From the NCBI GenBank assembly GCA_964494505.1, contig CAZBRO010000003.1, forward strand, positions 124,001 through 188,000: a DNA stretch of 64,000 nt. Direction: 5' to 3'. Both the position numbers and the translations under genes were made by a program. Source of the stretch: CAIYRG01 sp964494505 (lineage in GTDB: Bacteria; Pseudomonadota; Alphaproteobacteria; Micropepsales; Micropepsaceae). Below, piece after piece: positions 43,333-51,572 of this stretch. A model generated the notes under the pieces. That model did no database searches. It was not told the origin of the DNA and saw only the letters and a list, made by a program, of their open reading frames with translations. Positions within the stretch are counted from its first letter, which is position 1, and each line of letters starts with the position of its first letter.

Positions 43333-45729
43333 GTGCGGAACGCACGCTTTCGCGGATTGAATCGTCGGACCTGCCGTCTTTTGGCTGCTGGGGGCTTTTC
43401 GCTCGCGTTCTCGCTGAATGTTCCGGTCGACATCCTTGGAACGTCGTCCGGCGCGCAAGCCGCTGCGCCGTCGAACGGAACATGTACCCCGAAATATGAC
43501 TGCCCCGGAGACCCGTTCGATCCGAACAAGGCTGCTCCGGCTCCGCCGCCGCCAAGGGCGGAACAGCCCCAACAGAGGCAAGCGCCTCCGCCGCAGCCAC
43601 AGCGACAACCTCAGCTCGCCTGTGGCGGCGGTGCGGCTGGCGGACAGGGTTCGCCCGCGCGGGTTGCCCTCGTCATCGGCGAACTCGCCTATAAGAACAA
43701 TGTCCCCCGCCTGACCAGCCCCGGGAAAGATGCCGACCTCGTTGCCGGAGCGTTGCGGGCGGATGGGTTCAACGTGACGGTCAAATGCAACCTCGACCGT
43801 ACGCAGATTCTCGCCGAAGTGCGGAATCTCAGGAATCAGGCTGCCAGTGCCGACGCCGCGGTCATCTATTTTGCCGGCCATGCACTCTCCGATCAGGGCA
43901 ACGCCAATTATATCGTGCCCATCGATGCCGATTTGCAGGCGCTTCCCGATCTCAACGGATATGGCGTCTCGCTCGACACGTTGGCCGAGGCGGTCGGACA
44001 GGCCAAGACCCTGCAGCTCGTCATCCTCGATGGATGCCGCGAGAATCTCCTGCTGCCTGGGCCGGGCGGCGGAGTAACGACCCGCTGCTTCAGTCCCGCC
44101 GACTACAAGGATCGCCGCGTTGTTGCGTTCTCGGCTGGTTCCGGATCGGTCGTGAAGGACGCCCCCGGACCCAGTTCTTATGCGGCTGCTCTGGCGGAAA
44201 ACCTAAAAAAGCCCGGCCTGGAATTGAAGGACGTATTCGATGCCGTTGCGGTGGATGTGCAAACGGCCACGAACGGCAGTCAGGGGCCGCAGCTTTACCG
44301 CACCTCTCTCAGCCAGCCCTTCTTTTTTGTCCCGCAGGCTTGCGAAGCAAGAGAAGAAGGGGCCTGGGATCTGGTCCGCGGCAGCACCGATCCTGCGCAA
44401 TTCGAAAATTTCCTCAAGGTCTTCCCGAATGGCTGTCACGCGAAAGAGGGAAAGGACAAGATTGCTTCGCTTGTGCCCAAAGACCCTTCCGAAGCTGCGT
44501 GGAACGTCGCGCGCAACGGGGATTTGACGATATTGAAGGCCTTTGCCGGCACATATCCCAACAGCTCTCATGCCCCCGAAGCCAACCAGAAGATTGCGGT
44601 GCTCGAAGAGGCGGCCGCCTGGGCGGACGCCGCGGACCTGCCGAAGCTGCAGGCTTTTATCGGCAAATATCCCAACAGCACTCATAAAGCCGAAGCCGCC
44701 GCAAAGCTTGCGATGCTGGAGGAGGCACGCGATTACGCCCTTCTGCCGTCTAATAACGATCCGCAAGTGTTGAAGGACTTCCTTGGCAAATATGCCAACA
44801 GTCCGCACAAGGACGACGTGAATAGAAGAATAGCGGCGGGCGAGGTGGTGGCGCGTCTCGCAGTCTGTCCGGTGAACATCGGGCCTGGTGCGGTGCAGGC
44901 AACTCTGGTTTCCACCTCCGCGCCGGCCGCCCCGGGCGGACCTGCTCCGGCGTCCGGTTCGCTTGGCAATGTTTCTGGAAGTGACCTGAAGTGGACTCAG
45001 GAGTGTCTCGGACGCTTGCAGGCTGATGTCGGGCGGACCATTCAGCAGGCGCGCGAGGCGGAGGCCAAAGCCCGCGAAAAGGCCGCGGCCGGGCGCGAGG
45101 CGCAGGCAAAGGCGCGGGCTGCGGCCGAGCAGGCGCGTGAAGCCGAGAAGATGGCGACCGCGCCAATGCCGCCCGACGGAGTCGTGGTCCAGGATTTCAC
45201 CAAGCAGAAACTCGGGACCTACAAGGGCGGTCTCGTCAATGGCGTCCGTCAGGGCTCGGGCGTGTGGGTCGACGTCAGCGGCGAGCGCTATGAAGGGGAA
45301 TGGAAGGGCGACGGCCGCAATGGCGTCGGCAAGACCATCCCCGGCAGGATGGGCGATCCGACCTTCGAAGGCACCTGGCAGAACGGCAATCCATGCGGGG
45401 TCGGCGTTCTCATTTGGCCCAATGGCGACCGCTACGAAGGCGATTACTGTACGGGCCATTATTCCGGGTACGGCATTTTCTATTTCTCGACGACCTCGAA
45501 TACCAATTATGCCCGCGAAAACATCGGCCAATGGGCCAACGACAAGCAGACTGGCTATGGCGTGAGACTATGGGCCGGCCAGAACAGGTCCGAAGGCCAG
45601 TGGGTCGATGGCGAGCTGGTTGGCTACGGTGCGGAATTCGGGCCGGACGGCCAGATTCAAACCAAGCTCAATGTGATGCAGGAGGGCCTCTACGAGGCCG
45701 GTATCCTGAAGACGCCGCTCTCGCGCTGA
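43333..45729 (+). CDS. Secreted caspase-fold (C14) protein with helical repeats and six MORN repeats
   Basis: About 798 residues. A signal peptide (n-region RFRGLNRRTCR, core LLAAGGFSLAFSLNV, end GAQAAAP) is followed by a Pro/Gln-rich linker and a caspase p20 domain (RVALVIGELAYKN) with the dyad H183 (YFAGHAL) and C235 (ILDGCREN). Four ~40-residue repeats come next (AWNVARNGDLTILKAFAGTY type), then a charged coiled coil (EAEAKAREKAAAGREAQAKA). Six C-terminal MORN repeats follow, e.g. RYEGEWKGDGRNGVG. GTG 43333 is chosen over ATG 43255 because AAAGAGGGA lies ~8 nt upstream and the signal peptide then starts properly. It lies last in the T6SS plus arm. A protease or scaffold role is inferred. 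Confidence 0.88.
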   Translation: MRNARFRGLNRRTCRLLAAGGFSLAFSLNVPVDILGTSSGAQAAAPSNGTCTPKYDCPGDPFDPNKAAPAPPPPRAEQPQQRQAPPPQPQRQPQLACGGGAAGGQGSPARVALVIGELAYKNNVPRLTSPGKDADLVAGALRADGFNVTVKCNLDRTQILAEVRNLRNQAASADAAVIYFAGHALSDQGNANYIVPIDADLQALPDLNGYGVSLDTLAEAVGQAKTLQLVILDGCRENLLLPGPGGGVTTRCFSPADYKDRRVVAFSAGSGSVVKDAPGPSSYAAALAENLKKPGLELKDVFDAVAVDVQTATNGSQGPQLYRTSLSQPFFFVPQACEAREEGAWDLVRGSTDPAQFENFLKVFPNGCHAKEGKDKIASLVPKDPSEAAWNVARNGDLTILKAFAGTYPNSSHAPEANQKIAVLEEAAAWADAADLPKLQAFIGKYPNSTHKAEAAAKLAMLEEARDYALLPSNNDPQVLKDFLGKYANSPHKDDVNRRIAAGEVVARLAVCPVNIGPGAVQATLVSTSAPAAPGGPAPASGSLGNVSGSDLKWTQECLGRLQADVGRTIQQAREAEAKAREKAAAGREAQAKARAAAEQAREAEKMATAPMPPDGVVVQDFTKQKLGTYKGGLVNGVRQGSGVWVDVSGERYEGEWKGDGRNGVGKTIPGRMGDPTFEGTWQNGNPCGVGVLIWPNGDRYEGDYCTGHYSGYGIFYFSTTSNTNYARENIGQWANDKQTGYGVRLWAGQNRSEGQWVDGELVGYGAEFGPDGQIQTKLNVMQEGLYEAGILKTPLSR

Positions 45730-45791
45730 CGCCGATTTTCCGAAGCCGAATTTGGGTTTGCACGCCGTGCACAACGCGAAGCCGGGGTGAC

Positions 45792-46142
45792 CTATTTGAC
45801 GGCGGACACGGCTGACATCGGAACATAGCCGATTGCCACCCCTCCTTTGCCGACCAGCAGCCAGTCATAGCCCTTCGGTTTTGCGACCACATCGACCGGT
45901 TGCCCGGAATCGAGGTGGGCGCCTATGACCTTTCCCGCCCAAATGAATGGGCTGATGTAAAGGTCGGTGGCTTTGGCGGTCACATATTTGGCCGTTACCG
46001 GTTCATAGCCATCGGGTGCGGGAACAATATCGTCGGACAGCTTTACGTTGACGCCGCCCGTTTGGGCCGGAGCCTGAACGGAAATGCACAACCCCGCCGC
46101 CACTATGGCTGAGGCGAGGAAGGAAAGGCGTTTCGGATTCAT
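45792..46142 (-). CDS. Small secreted protein with SH3-like domain
   Basis: A 116-residue protein. The signal peptide has core LSFLASAIVAAGLCISVQAP and likely cleavage after APAQT. The mature part is beta-rich and looks like a bacterial SH3 domain: VTAKATDLYISPFIWAGKVI, then GQPVDVVAKPKGYDWLLVGK and GVAIGYVPMSAV. Such domains often bind peptidoglycan or peptides in the periplasm. It is convergent with the caspase/MORN gene (62 bp between stops), so it is not part of that operon. The family call is by pattern only. Confidence 0.65.
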   Translation of the reverse strand: MNPKRLSFLASAIVAAGLCISVQAPAQTGGVNVKLSDDIVPAPDGYEPVTAKYVTAKATDLYISPFIWAGKVIGAHLDSGQPVDVVAKPKGYDWLLVGKGGVAIGYVPMSAVSAVK

Positions 46143-46289
46143 TCGCGCACCTGACGGTATTGGCTCTGTGCCGCATTATTCCGGCTTATGGGGCCTCGAG
46201 CAATTGCCTTGATTGGAAACGAAAATCGGTCAGACTGGATCGGCAGCTATTTTTTGAGTAGCGCGGGCCTCGCGCGAAGGAGAAATGCC

Positions 46290-47156
46290 ATGAAATCCCA
46301 TCGTCGCCGGAATCTGCGTGGGCTGGCGGGGATGCTGCTTCTTTGCGCCGGAGCCGCCCTTCCGGCCGCATATGCGCAGCCCGCAGCCGAGACAAAGCCG
46401 GCTATTCCCGATTTCTCCACCAACAAGCTCTGGGTCTTGATGAACGGCACCGCGTATTTCCGCGTGCCCGGCGACGCGGGGCCAGGCCCGATCATGCAAA
46501 AGGGCAAGGAATACAAACACGACGACGTGCCGCGCATCGCCGACACCAGCAATCCGATCCTGAAGCCCTGGGCCAAGAAGCTCATGGACATCAACAACGA
46601 CCGTGTGATCGAAGGCGGCATTCCCTTCTATACGACCTCGCGGTGCTGGCCCGGCGGCGTTCCGGGGCTGCTGCTCTATCCGGGCGAGCCGGTGCAATTC
46701 GTCCAGACGCCAAAGGAGGTCTGGATCATGTGGCAGCGCGACCAGCAGGTTCGACGCGTCTATCTCGACGTGCCCCACAGCGCCAAGCCTCATTACTCCG
46801 TGTACGGCGAATCGGTCGGTCATTACGAGAATGGCGACACGCTGGTGGTGGATACTATCGGACTGGACGCATCTGTTCCGATCGACCGATTCCGCACGCC
46901 CCACACGCCGCAATTGCATGTCGTGGAGCGGTTTCGCATGGAGAATGGCGGCAAGAACGTCGAGGTCTCCTTTACGGTCGAGGACCCCGGTGCGTTCAAC
47001 ATGCCGTGGAAAGGTAAAGTCGATTTCGAACCCGGCCGGGGCACGCGCTCGGGGCGTTGGGAGGAATCGATCTGCGCCGACGGTCCGACCGATTATTTCG
47101 CGGATTCGCGGCCCGACACGGTCCCCATCCCACGCGCCGACAAGCCGGATTTCTGA
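46290..47156 (+). CDS. Conserved secreted protein of unknown function
   Basis: A 288-residue protein. The signal peptide (RRRNLRGLAGMLLLCAGAAL, cleavage near AYAQP) is preceded by GAAGGAGA as ribosome-binding site, which fixes the ATG at 46290. The mature protein contains GGVPGLLLYPGEPVQFVQTP, VWIMWQRDQQVRRVYLDVPH, GHYENGDTLVVDTIGL and a C-terminal VERFRMENGGKNVEV block. The GH-ENGDTLVVDT motif is typical of a widespread family of secreted proteins in soil alphaproteobacteria and Acidobacteria with no known activity. It lies 40 nt before the peptide transporter genes; co-transcription is possible. Confidence 0.75.
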   Translation: MKSHRRRNLRGLAGMLLLCAGAALPAAYAQPAAETKPAIPDFSTNKLWVLMNGTAYFRVPGDAGPGPIMQKGKEYKHDDVPRIADTSNPILKPWAKKLMDINNDRVIEGGIPFYTTSRCWPGGVPGLLLYPGEPVQFVQTPKEVWIMWQRDQQVRRVYLDVPHSAKPHYSVYGESVGHYENGDTLVVDTIGLDASVPIDRFRTPHTPQLHVVERFRMENGGKNVEVSFTVEDPGAFNMPWKGKVDFEPGRGTRSGRWEESICADGPTDYFADSRPDTVPIPRADKPDF

Positions 47157-47196
47157 TGCCGCTGGTTGCCGGATCGGGTAGGCGAGGGGGACGCCG

Positions 47197-48240
47197 GTGA
47201 AATCGCGCGGCGAGGCCTTGCGTGATTATGTGGTGCGGCGGCTCCTCTTGATGATTCCGACCTTCATCGGGATAACCTTCGTCACCTTCCTGCTTTGTCA
47301 ATTGGTCCCCGGCGGCCAGATCGATCAGATGCGTCTGGCGCTCGCCGGCGGAGGCGCGGGTGCAGTTCGAAGCGGGCCCGCCGCCCGCGTTCAGCTCGAA
47401 ATTCCCGAAGATCAGCTCAAGCAACTCAAGGAATATTACGGCTTCGACAAGCCCATCCCGGTCGCCTATGCGTCCTGGCTCGGCAAGATGTTCACGCTGA
47501 ATTTCGGGCAGTCCTTTCGCTACAACGAGCCTGTGCTGCGCGTGATTGCCGATCGCCTTCCGGTCTCGCTGTATTACGGTCTGGTGACGACGTTCTTCAT
47601 CTATGTGATCTGCATTCCCTTGGGAATCGTGAAGGCGATCCGGCACCGATCGACGATGGACAACATGACGTCGGTGCTGATCTTCATCGGCTATGCGGTG
47701 CCGGGATTTGCGCTGGGCGCGGTGCTCGTCAATCTGCTCTCCGTGCGCTATCAGATTTTTCCGCTCGGCGGCTTCCAGTCGCCCAACGCGTCCGATCTGT
47801 CGGCCTTCGCGAAGATCGGCGACGTGGTGTGGCATTCGATTCTGCCGCTTATCGCCTATCTGATCAGCGCGTTTGCGGTCGAAACCATGCTGATGAAAAA
47901 CAGCCTGCTCGAAAACATGAGCGCCGATTACGTTCGCACGGCGCTCGCGAAAGGCTTGAGCTGGCGCCGCGCCGTTTTCGTGCATGCGCTGCGCAATTCG
48001 CTCATCCCCATGGCCACCAGTATCGGCAGCCTGCTCGGCATATTCCTGACCGGCAGCTTCCTGATCGAACGCGTGTTCAACATCGAAGGCATCGGCCTCC
48101 TCGCCTTTGAAGCCATCCAGACGCGCGACTTTCCGGTGGTGATGGGCATCCTGGTGATCGACAGCGTGCTGCTCCTGGTCGGCAACCTGGTGTCCGATCT
48201 CGCGGTCGCGTTTGTCGATCCGCGCGTGCGGTTCGAGTGA
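47197..48240 (+). CDS. yejB: Peptide ABC transporter permease (YejB-like)
   Basis: A 347-residue inner-membrane permease of the oligopeptide/microcin C type importer. TM1 is at the N-terminus (VRRLLLMIPTFIGITFVTFL). The YejB-type loop with LKQLKEYYGFDKPIPVAYAS follows. The EAA-like motif is near YVRTALAKGLSWRRAVFVHA. The C-terminal DLAVAFVDPRVRFE is typical. The start is GTG at 47197. It is the first gene of the five-gene B-E-A-F1-F2 transporter operon; the next gene begins 4 nt after its stop. Confidence 0.9.
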   Translation: MKSRGEALRDYVVRRLLLMIPTFIGITFVTFLLCQLVPGGQIDQMRLALAGGGAGAVRSGPAARVQLEIPEDQLKQLKEYYGFDKPIPVAYASWLGKMFTLNFGQSFRYNEPVLRVIADRLPVSLYYGLVTTFFIYVICIPLGIVKAIRHRSTMDNMTSVLIFIGYAVPGFALGAVLVNLLSVRYQIFPLGGFQSPNASDLSAFAKIGDVVWHSILPLIAYLISAFAVETMLMKNSLLENMSADYVRTALAKGLSWRRAVFVHALRNSLIPMATSIGSLLGIFLTGSFLIERVFNIEGIGLLAFEAIQTRDFPVVMGILVIDSVLLLVGNLVSDLAVAFVDPRVRFE

Positions 48241-48244
48241 CGCC

Positions 48245-49609
48245 ATGGCCTGGATCGCGCTCGACCCCATCACGCGCCGGCGCTTCGCGAAGTTTCGCCA
48301 GATCAGGCGCGGCTATTATTCGCTGCTGATCCTGCTGGCCGCGATGGTGCTTTCGATCTTCGCGCCCTTTCTGGCCGAGAGCCGCGCGCTCGTCGTCTAT
48401 TACCAGGGCCGCCTCTATTTCCCGACCTTCCAGTATCTGACCATGCAGACCTTTCGGCAGACGCCCCCGCCTGCTTGGGCTACCGCCGATCTGGAGACCG
48501 AATATCTCCGGCTTCAGCGCGAGTGGCAGGTCGAGCGTTATTTCTATGCGAAGGACAGCGCCGAAGCGGGCGGCGACCCCGCCAGACTTGCCGCGCTGAA
48601 CGCGAAATACCCCGATCGCGGCAATTACGTCATCATGCCCATGATCCCGTGGGACCCCTATCAGAGCGACTTCTGGTACAACGAAATCCTGCGCGACATC
48701 CAAGCCCAGCTCGGCATGGGTGATCGGGCGGCTGCCGAATTCATCGCCCGCCGGGATGGCCTGAACGAACTCGCCGACGGCATAGGGAACGGCTCCATCG
48801 ATGCGATTCTGAAGGACCCGAAGCGCTCGCCCACAGGCGATCTCACCGGCCTCGCACATACCGGCACCATGGCGTCGATTTCGAATCTCGGCCAGGTTCC
48901 GCCGAACGCCCCGGATTGGAACCGGGGGCACTATTTCGGCACCGACGCGCAAGGGCGCGACGTTGCATCCCGGCTGCTCTACGGTTTCCGCATTTCCATC
49001 TTTTTCGCGCTGTTCCTCACCTTCTTCGGCCAAGTGATCGGAACGATCATCGGCAGCCTTCAGGGTTATCTCGGCGGCCGCTTCGACATCTTCAGTCAGC
49101 GCATCATCGAGATACTGATCTCGATCCCGTTGCTTTACGTGGTGATCATCCTGGCTGCGCTGGTGGTGCCGAATTTCTGGATGCTGCTGGCGATCATGGC
49201 GATCTTCCAATGGATCACCATCACGTTCTACATGCGCACCGAAATGTACCGCGAGAAGACGCGCGAATATTGCCTGGCCGCGAAATCCTACGGCGCATCG
49301 CATATGCGGATCGTGTTCCGGCATCTCCTGCCGAACTGCCTGACACCGCTGGTCACGTTTACGCCATTCGCGGTGGTGGGCGCCATCTTCGCGCTGACCT
49401 CGCTCGATTATCTCGGCTACGGCCTGCCGGCGCCCACGCCCTCCTGGGGCGAATTGATCGATCAGGCCCTGCTGCTCGAAAACCGCGACAAGCTGTGGCT
49501 GACATTTGCGCCCTTTGGCGCGATCACCATCACGCTCGTCCTCGTCGTCTTTATCGGGGAATCGGTGCGGGAGGCGTTCGACCCGAAGCAATACTCCAAG
49601 TACGAATGA
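48245..49609 (+). CDS. yejE: Peptide ABC transporter permease (YejE-like)
   Basis: A 454-residue permease. TM1 (YYSLLILLAAMVLSIFAPFL) is followed by a long extracytoplasmic insertion of about 200 residues, a hallmark of YejE compared with DppC. It includes NRGHYFGTDAQGRDVASRLL before the transmembrane core. The EAA motif region is EYCLAAKSYGASHMRIVFRH. The C-terminal VREAFDPKQYSKYE is family-like. ATG 48245 is used; an upstream in-frame ATG lies inside yejB. The stop overlaps the start of the binding-protein gene by 4 bases (ATGA). Confidence 0.9.
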   Translation: MAWIALDPITRRRFAKFRQIRRGYYSLLILLAAMVLSIFAPFLAESRALVVYYQGRLYFPTFQYLTMQTFRQTPPPAWATADLETEYLRLQREWQVERYFYAKDSAEAGGDPARLAALNAKYPDRGNYVIMPMIPWDPYQSDFWYNEILRDIQAQLGMGDRAAAEFIARRDGLNELADGIGNGSIDAILKDPKRSPTGDLTGLAHTGTMASISNLGQVPPNAPDWNRGHYFGTDAQGRDVASRLLYGFRISIFFALFLTFFGQVIGTIIGSLQGYLGGRFDIFSQRIIEILISIPLLYVVIILAALVVPNFWMLLAIMAIFQWITITFYMRTEMYREKTREYCLAAKSYGASHMRIVFRHLLPNCLTPLVTFTPFAVVGAIFALTSLDYLGYGLPAPTPSWGELIDQALLLENRDKLWLTFAPFGAITITLVLVVFIGESVREAFDPKQYSKYE

Positions 49610-51549
49610 AGGCGGTCCAAGCCATGCGGATAAACAGGCGATCGGCGACGACACTTCTTCTGGCGGGCACGTTTCTGGCTCGCGGCTCGGCATCGCGATC
49701 CGCGGAACAGGCCAAGGACGCGCCCGCGCCGCCGCCACCCGCGCCCGCCGTCCTGCCCAAGGACATCGTCTGGCAAACAAACAATGACGACCCGCAAATC
49801 GGGTCGGACAAGGCCATCCGCGGCGGCACGTTCAACTTCTACATGGAGGCCTATCCGCTCACTTTCCGGCTGATGGGACCGAACAACAACGACATTTTCG
49901 CTTGGTGGAACCGGCAATTCGCATCGGCCTTCACGCTGGTCACCATGCATCCGGTGACGGACAATTTCATTCCGATGCTTGCCACGCACTGGTCCATACA
50001 GAAGGATCAGAAAACCATTTATTTCAAGCTCGATCCGGATGCGCGGTTTTCCGACGGGCATCCGATTACCGCCGATGATTTCGTCTTCAGCTGGAAGATG
50101 TGGCAGTCGAAATTCATCGTCGATCCGTTCCAGAATACCTACGCGAAGGAATACTTCGCCTCGGTCGACAAAATCGACGATTACACACTCAGAATCGTCG
50201 GCACCCGGCCGAGCTGGCGGCCTCTCTACGACTATGGCAGCATATGGCCGACACCGGCCCACGCGACGAAGCTGGACGATACCTGGGTCACGCGCACCAA
50301 CAATGAGTGGCAGATCGCGATAGGCCCCTACGCGGTTTCCGATGTCGTTCGGGGCGAATCGGTGACCTTCAAGCGCATTCCGACCTGGTGGGGCGATAAG
50401 AAGCGCTATTTCAAAGGTCTGTACAATTTCGACACGATACATCTCAGGGTTATTCCGAGCGAGCGGGCGCTCGATTTTCTCCGGCTGGGAGAAGTCGACA
50501 TCCATGTCGAAGGTACGGCAAAAACCTGGAACGAGGGTTACAACTTCCCCGCCGTGACAAATGGCTGGATCAAGCGCGCCCGCGTGTTCGTCGATACCCC
50601 TACCGGCCCGTTGGGCATGCAGATGAACCTCGAGGCGCCCATTTTCGCGGATCGCAATTTCCGCCTCGCCATGCAGCATCTGGTGGATTTTGACCGGCTG
50701 AATCGCAGCCTCATGTACAACGAATATTACCGCACCAATTCGTTTTTCGAAGGCACCGAGTTCGCCAACCCCAATATCAAGAACTATCCCTTCGATCCTG
50801 TTAAAGCGCGGGAATATCTTGAGCGCGCCGGCTATCGCCGCCCCAAAGGCCTCTACGACACGAGTTTCCTGGGGCAAATTCGCAACGTCGCCTATGGGCT
50901 TCTGTTCACGCGCACCGATACCGACGACATTCTGGTCAACAATCGCGGAGAGAAGGCCGGCTTCACACTGATCTATGGCTCGAAGGGGCTGGAGCCGCAC
51001 CTGACCGTGCTGCAGCAGGATTTCCGCCGGGCCGGGGTCGACATGCGGCTTCAGCTGCTGGAGTCGTCGACCGCCTTCGAGCGCGGCCTTGAACGCAAAT
51101 TCGAAATGGTCCTGGAAGGCTGGGGCGCCAGCTTTTATCCCGATCCGCGGCAATTCCTCCATACGGACTTCAAGAACTCCCGCAACAACAATGATTTTTG
51201 GGGTTTCGGGACAAAAGAGGTCGATGGTCTGATAGAGGTCTATGAAAAGAGCCTCGACGCGGAGGAACGTAAAAAAGCGATGTGGCGCATCGACCAGATC
51301 GTGCACGACGAAGCGTTCTACATTCCGTTCTGGACTTCGCCCTATGTGAGACTCGCCTATTGGGATTATCTTCAGTTTCCGGAGTTCTATCTTCCCAAGC
51401 GCACCCAGGCGCTGTCCGATTGGATGGTGTACTGGATCGATCCCGCCAGGAAGGCCGCATTGGCCGAGGCCATGCGCGACAACAAGCCCTATCCGCTCGA
51501 TAAGGACATCGACAAGGACTTCTACGGCATCCGCAAGAAATTCCAGTAA
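49606..51549 (+). CDS. yejA: Peptide ABC transporter substrate-binding protein (YejA-like)
   Basis: A 647-residue periplasmic SBP_bac_5 protein, matching the long YejA type. The signal peptide is MRINRRSATTLLLAGTFLAR. Conserved SBP_5 segments include GTFNFYMEAYPLTFRLMGPN, DPDARFSDGHPITADDFVFS and a C-terminal RIDQIVHDEAFYIPFWTSPY. ATG 49606 overlaps the yejE stop (ATGA). ATG 49624 is an alternative: AAGGCGG lies 9 nt before it and the signal peptide would then begin at MRINRR. Unlike E. coli, the binding protein follows both permeases here. Confidence 0.9.
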   Translation: MKAVQAMRINRRSATTLLLAGTFLARGSASRSAEQAKDAPAPPPPAPAVLPKDIVWQTNNDDPQIGSDKAIRGGTFNFYMEAYPLTFRLMGPNNNDIFAWWNRQFASAFTLVTMHPVTDNFIPMLATHWSIQKDQKTIYFKLDPDARFSDGHPITADDFVFSWKMWQSKFIVDPFQNTYAKEYFASVDKIDDYTLRIVGTRPSWRPLYDYGSIWPTPAHATKLDDTWVTRTNNEWQIAIGPYAVSDVVRGESVTFKRIPTWWGDKKRYFKGLYNFDTIHLRVIPSERALDFLRLGEVDIHVEGTAKTWNEGYNFPAVTNGWIKRARVFVDTPTGPLGMQMNLEAPIFADRNFRLAMQHLVDFDRLNRSLMYNEYYRTNSFFEGTEFANPNIKNYPFDPVKAREYLERAGYRRPKGLYDTSFLGQIRNVAYGLLFTRTDTDDILVNNRGEKAGFTLIYGSKGLEPHLTVLQQDFRRAGVDMRLQLLESSTAFERGLERKFEMVLEGWGASFYPDPRQFLHTDFKNSRNNNDFWGFGTKEVDGLIEVYEKSLDAEERKKAMWRIDQIVHDEAFYIPFWTSPYVRLAYWDYLQFPEFYLPKRTQALSDWMVYWIDPARKAALAEAMRDNKPYPLDKDIDKDFYGIRKKFQ

Positions 51550-51572
51550 CTCGCATTTCCAAGGCTTTCGAT

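Noticed and set aside
49462..51306. 614-codon open frame antisense to the peptide-binding protein
   Set aside because: The plus-strand SBP_bac_5 protein is clear; the antisense product has no motif.
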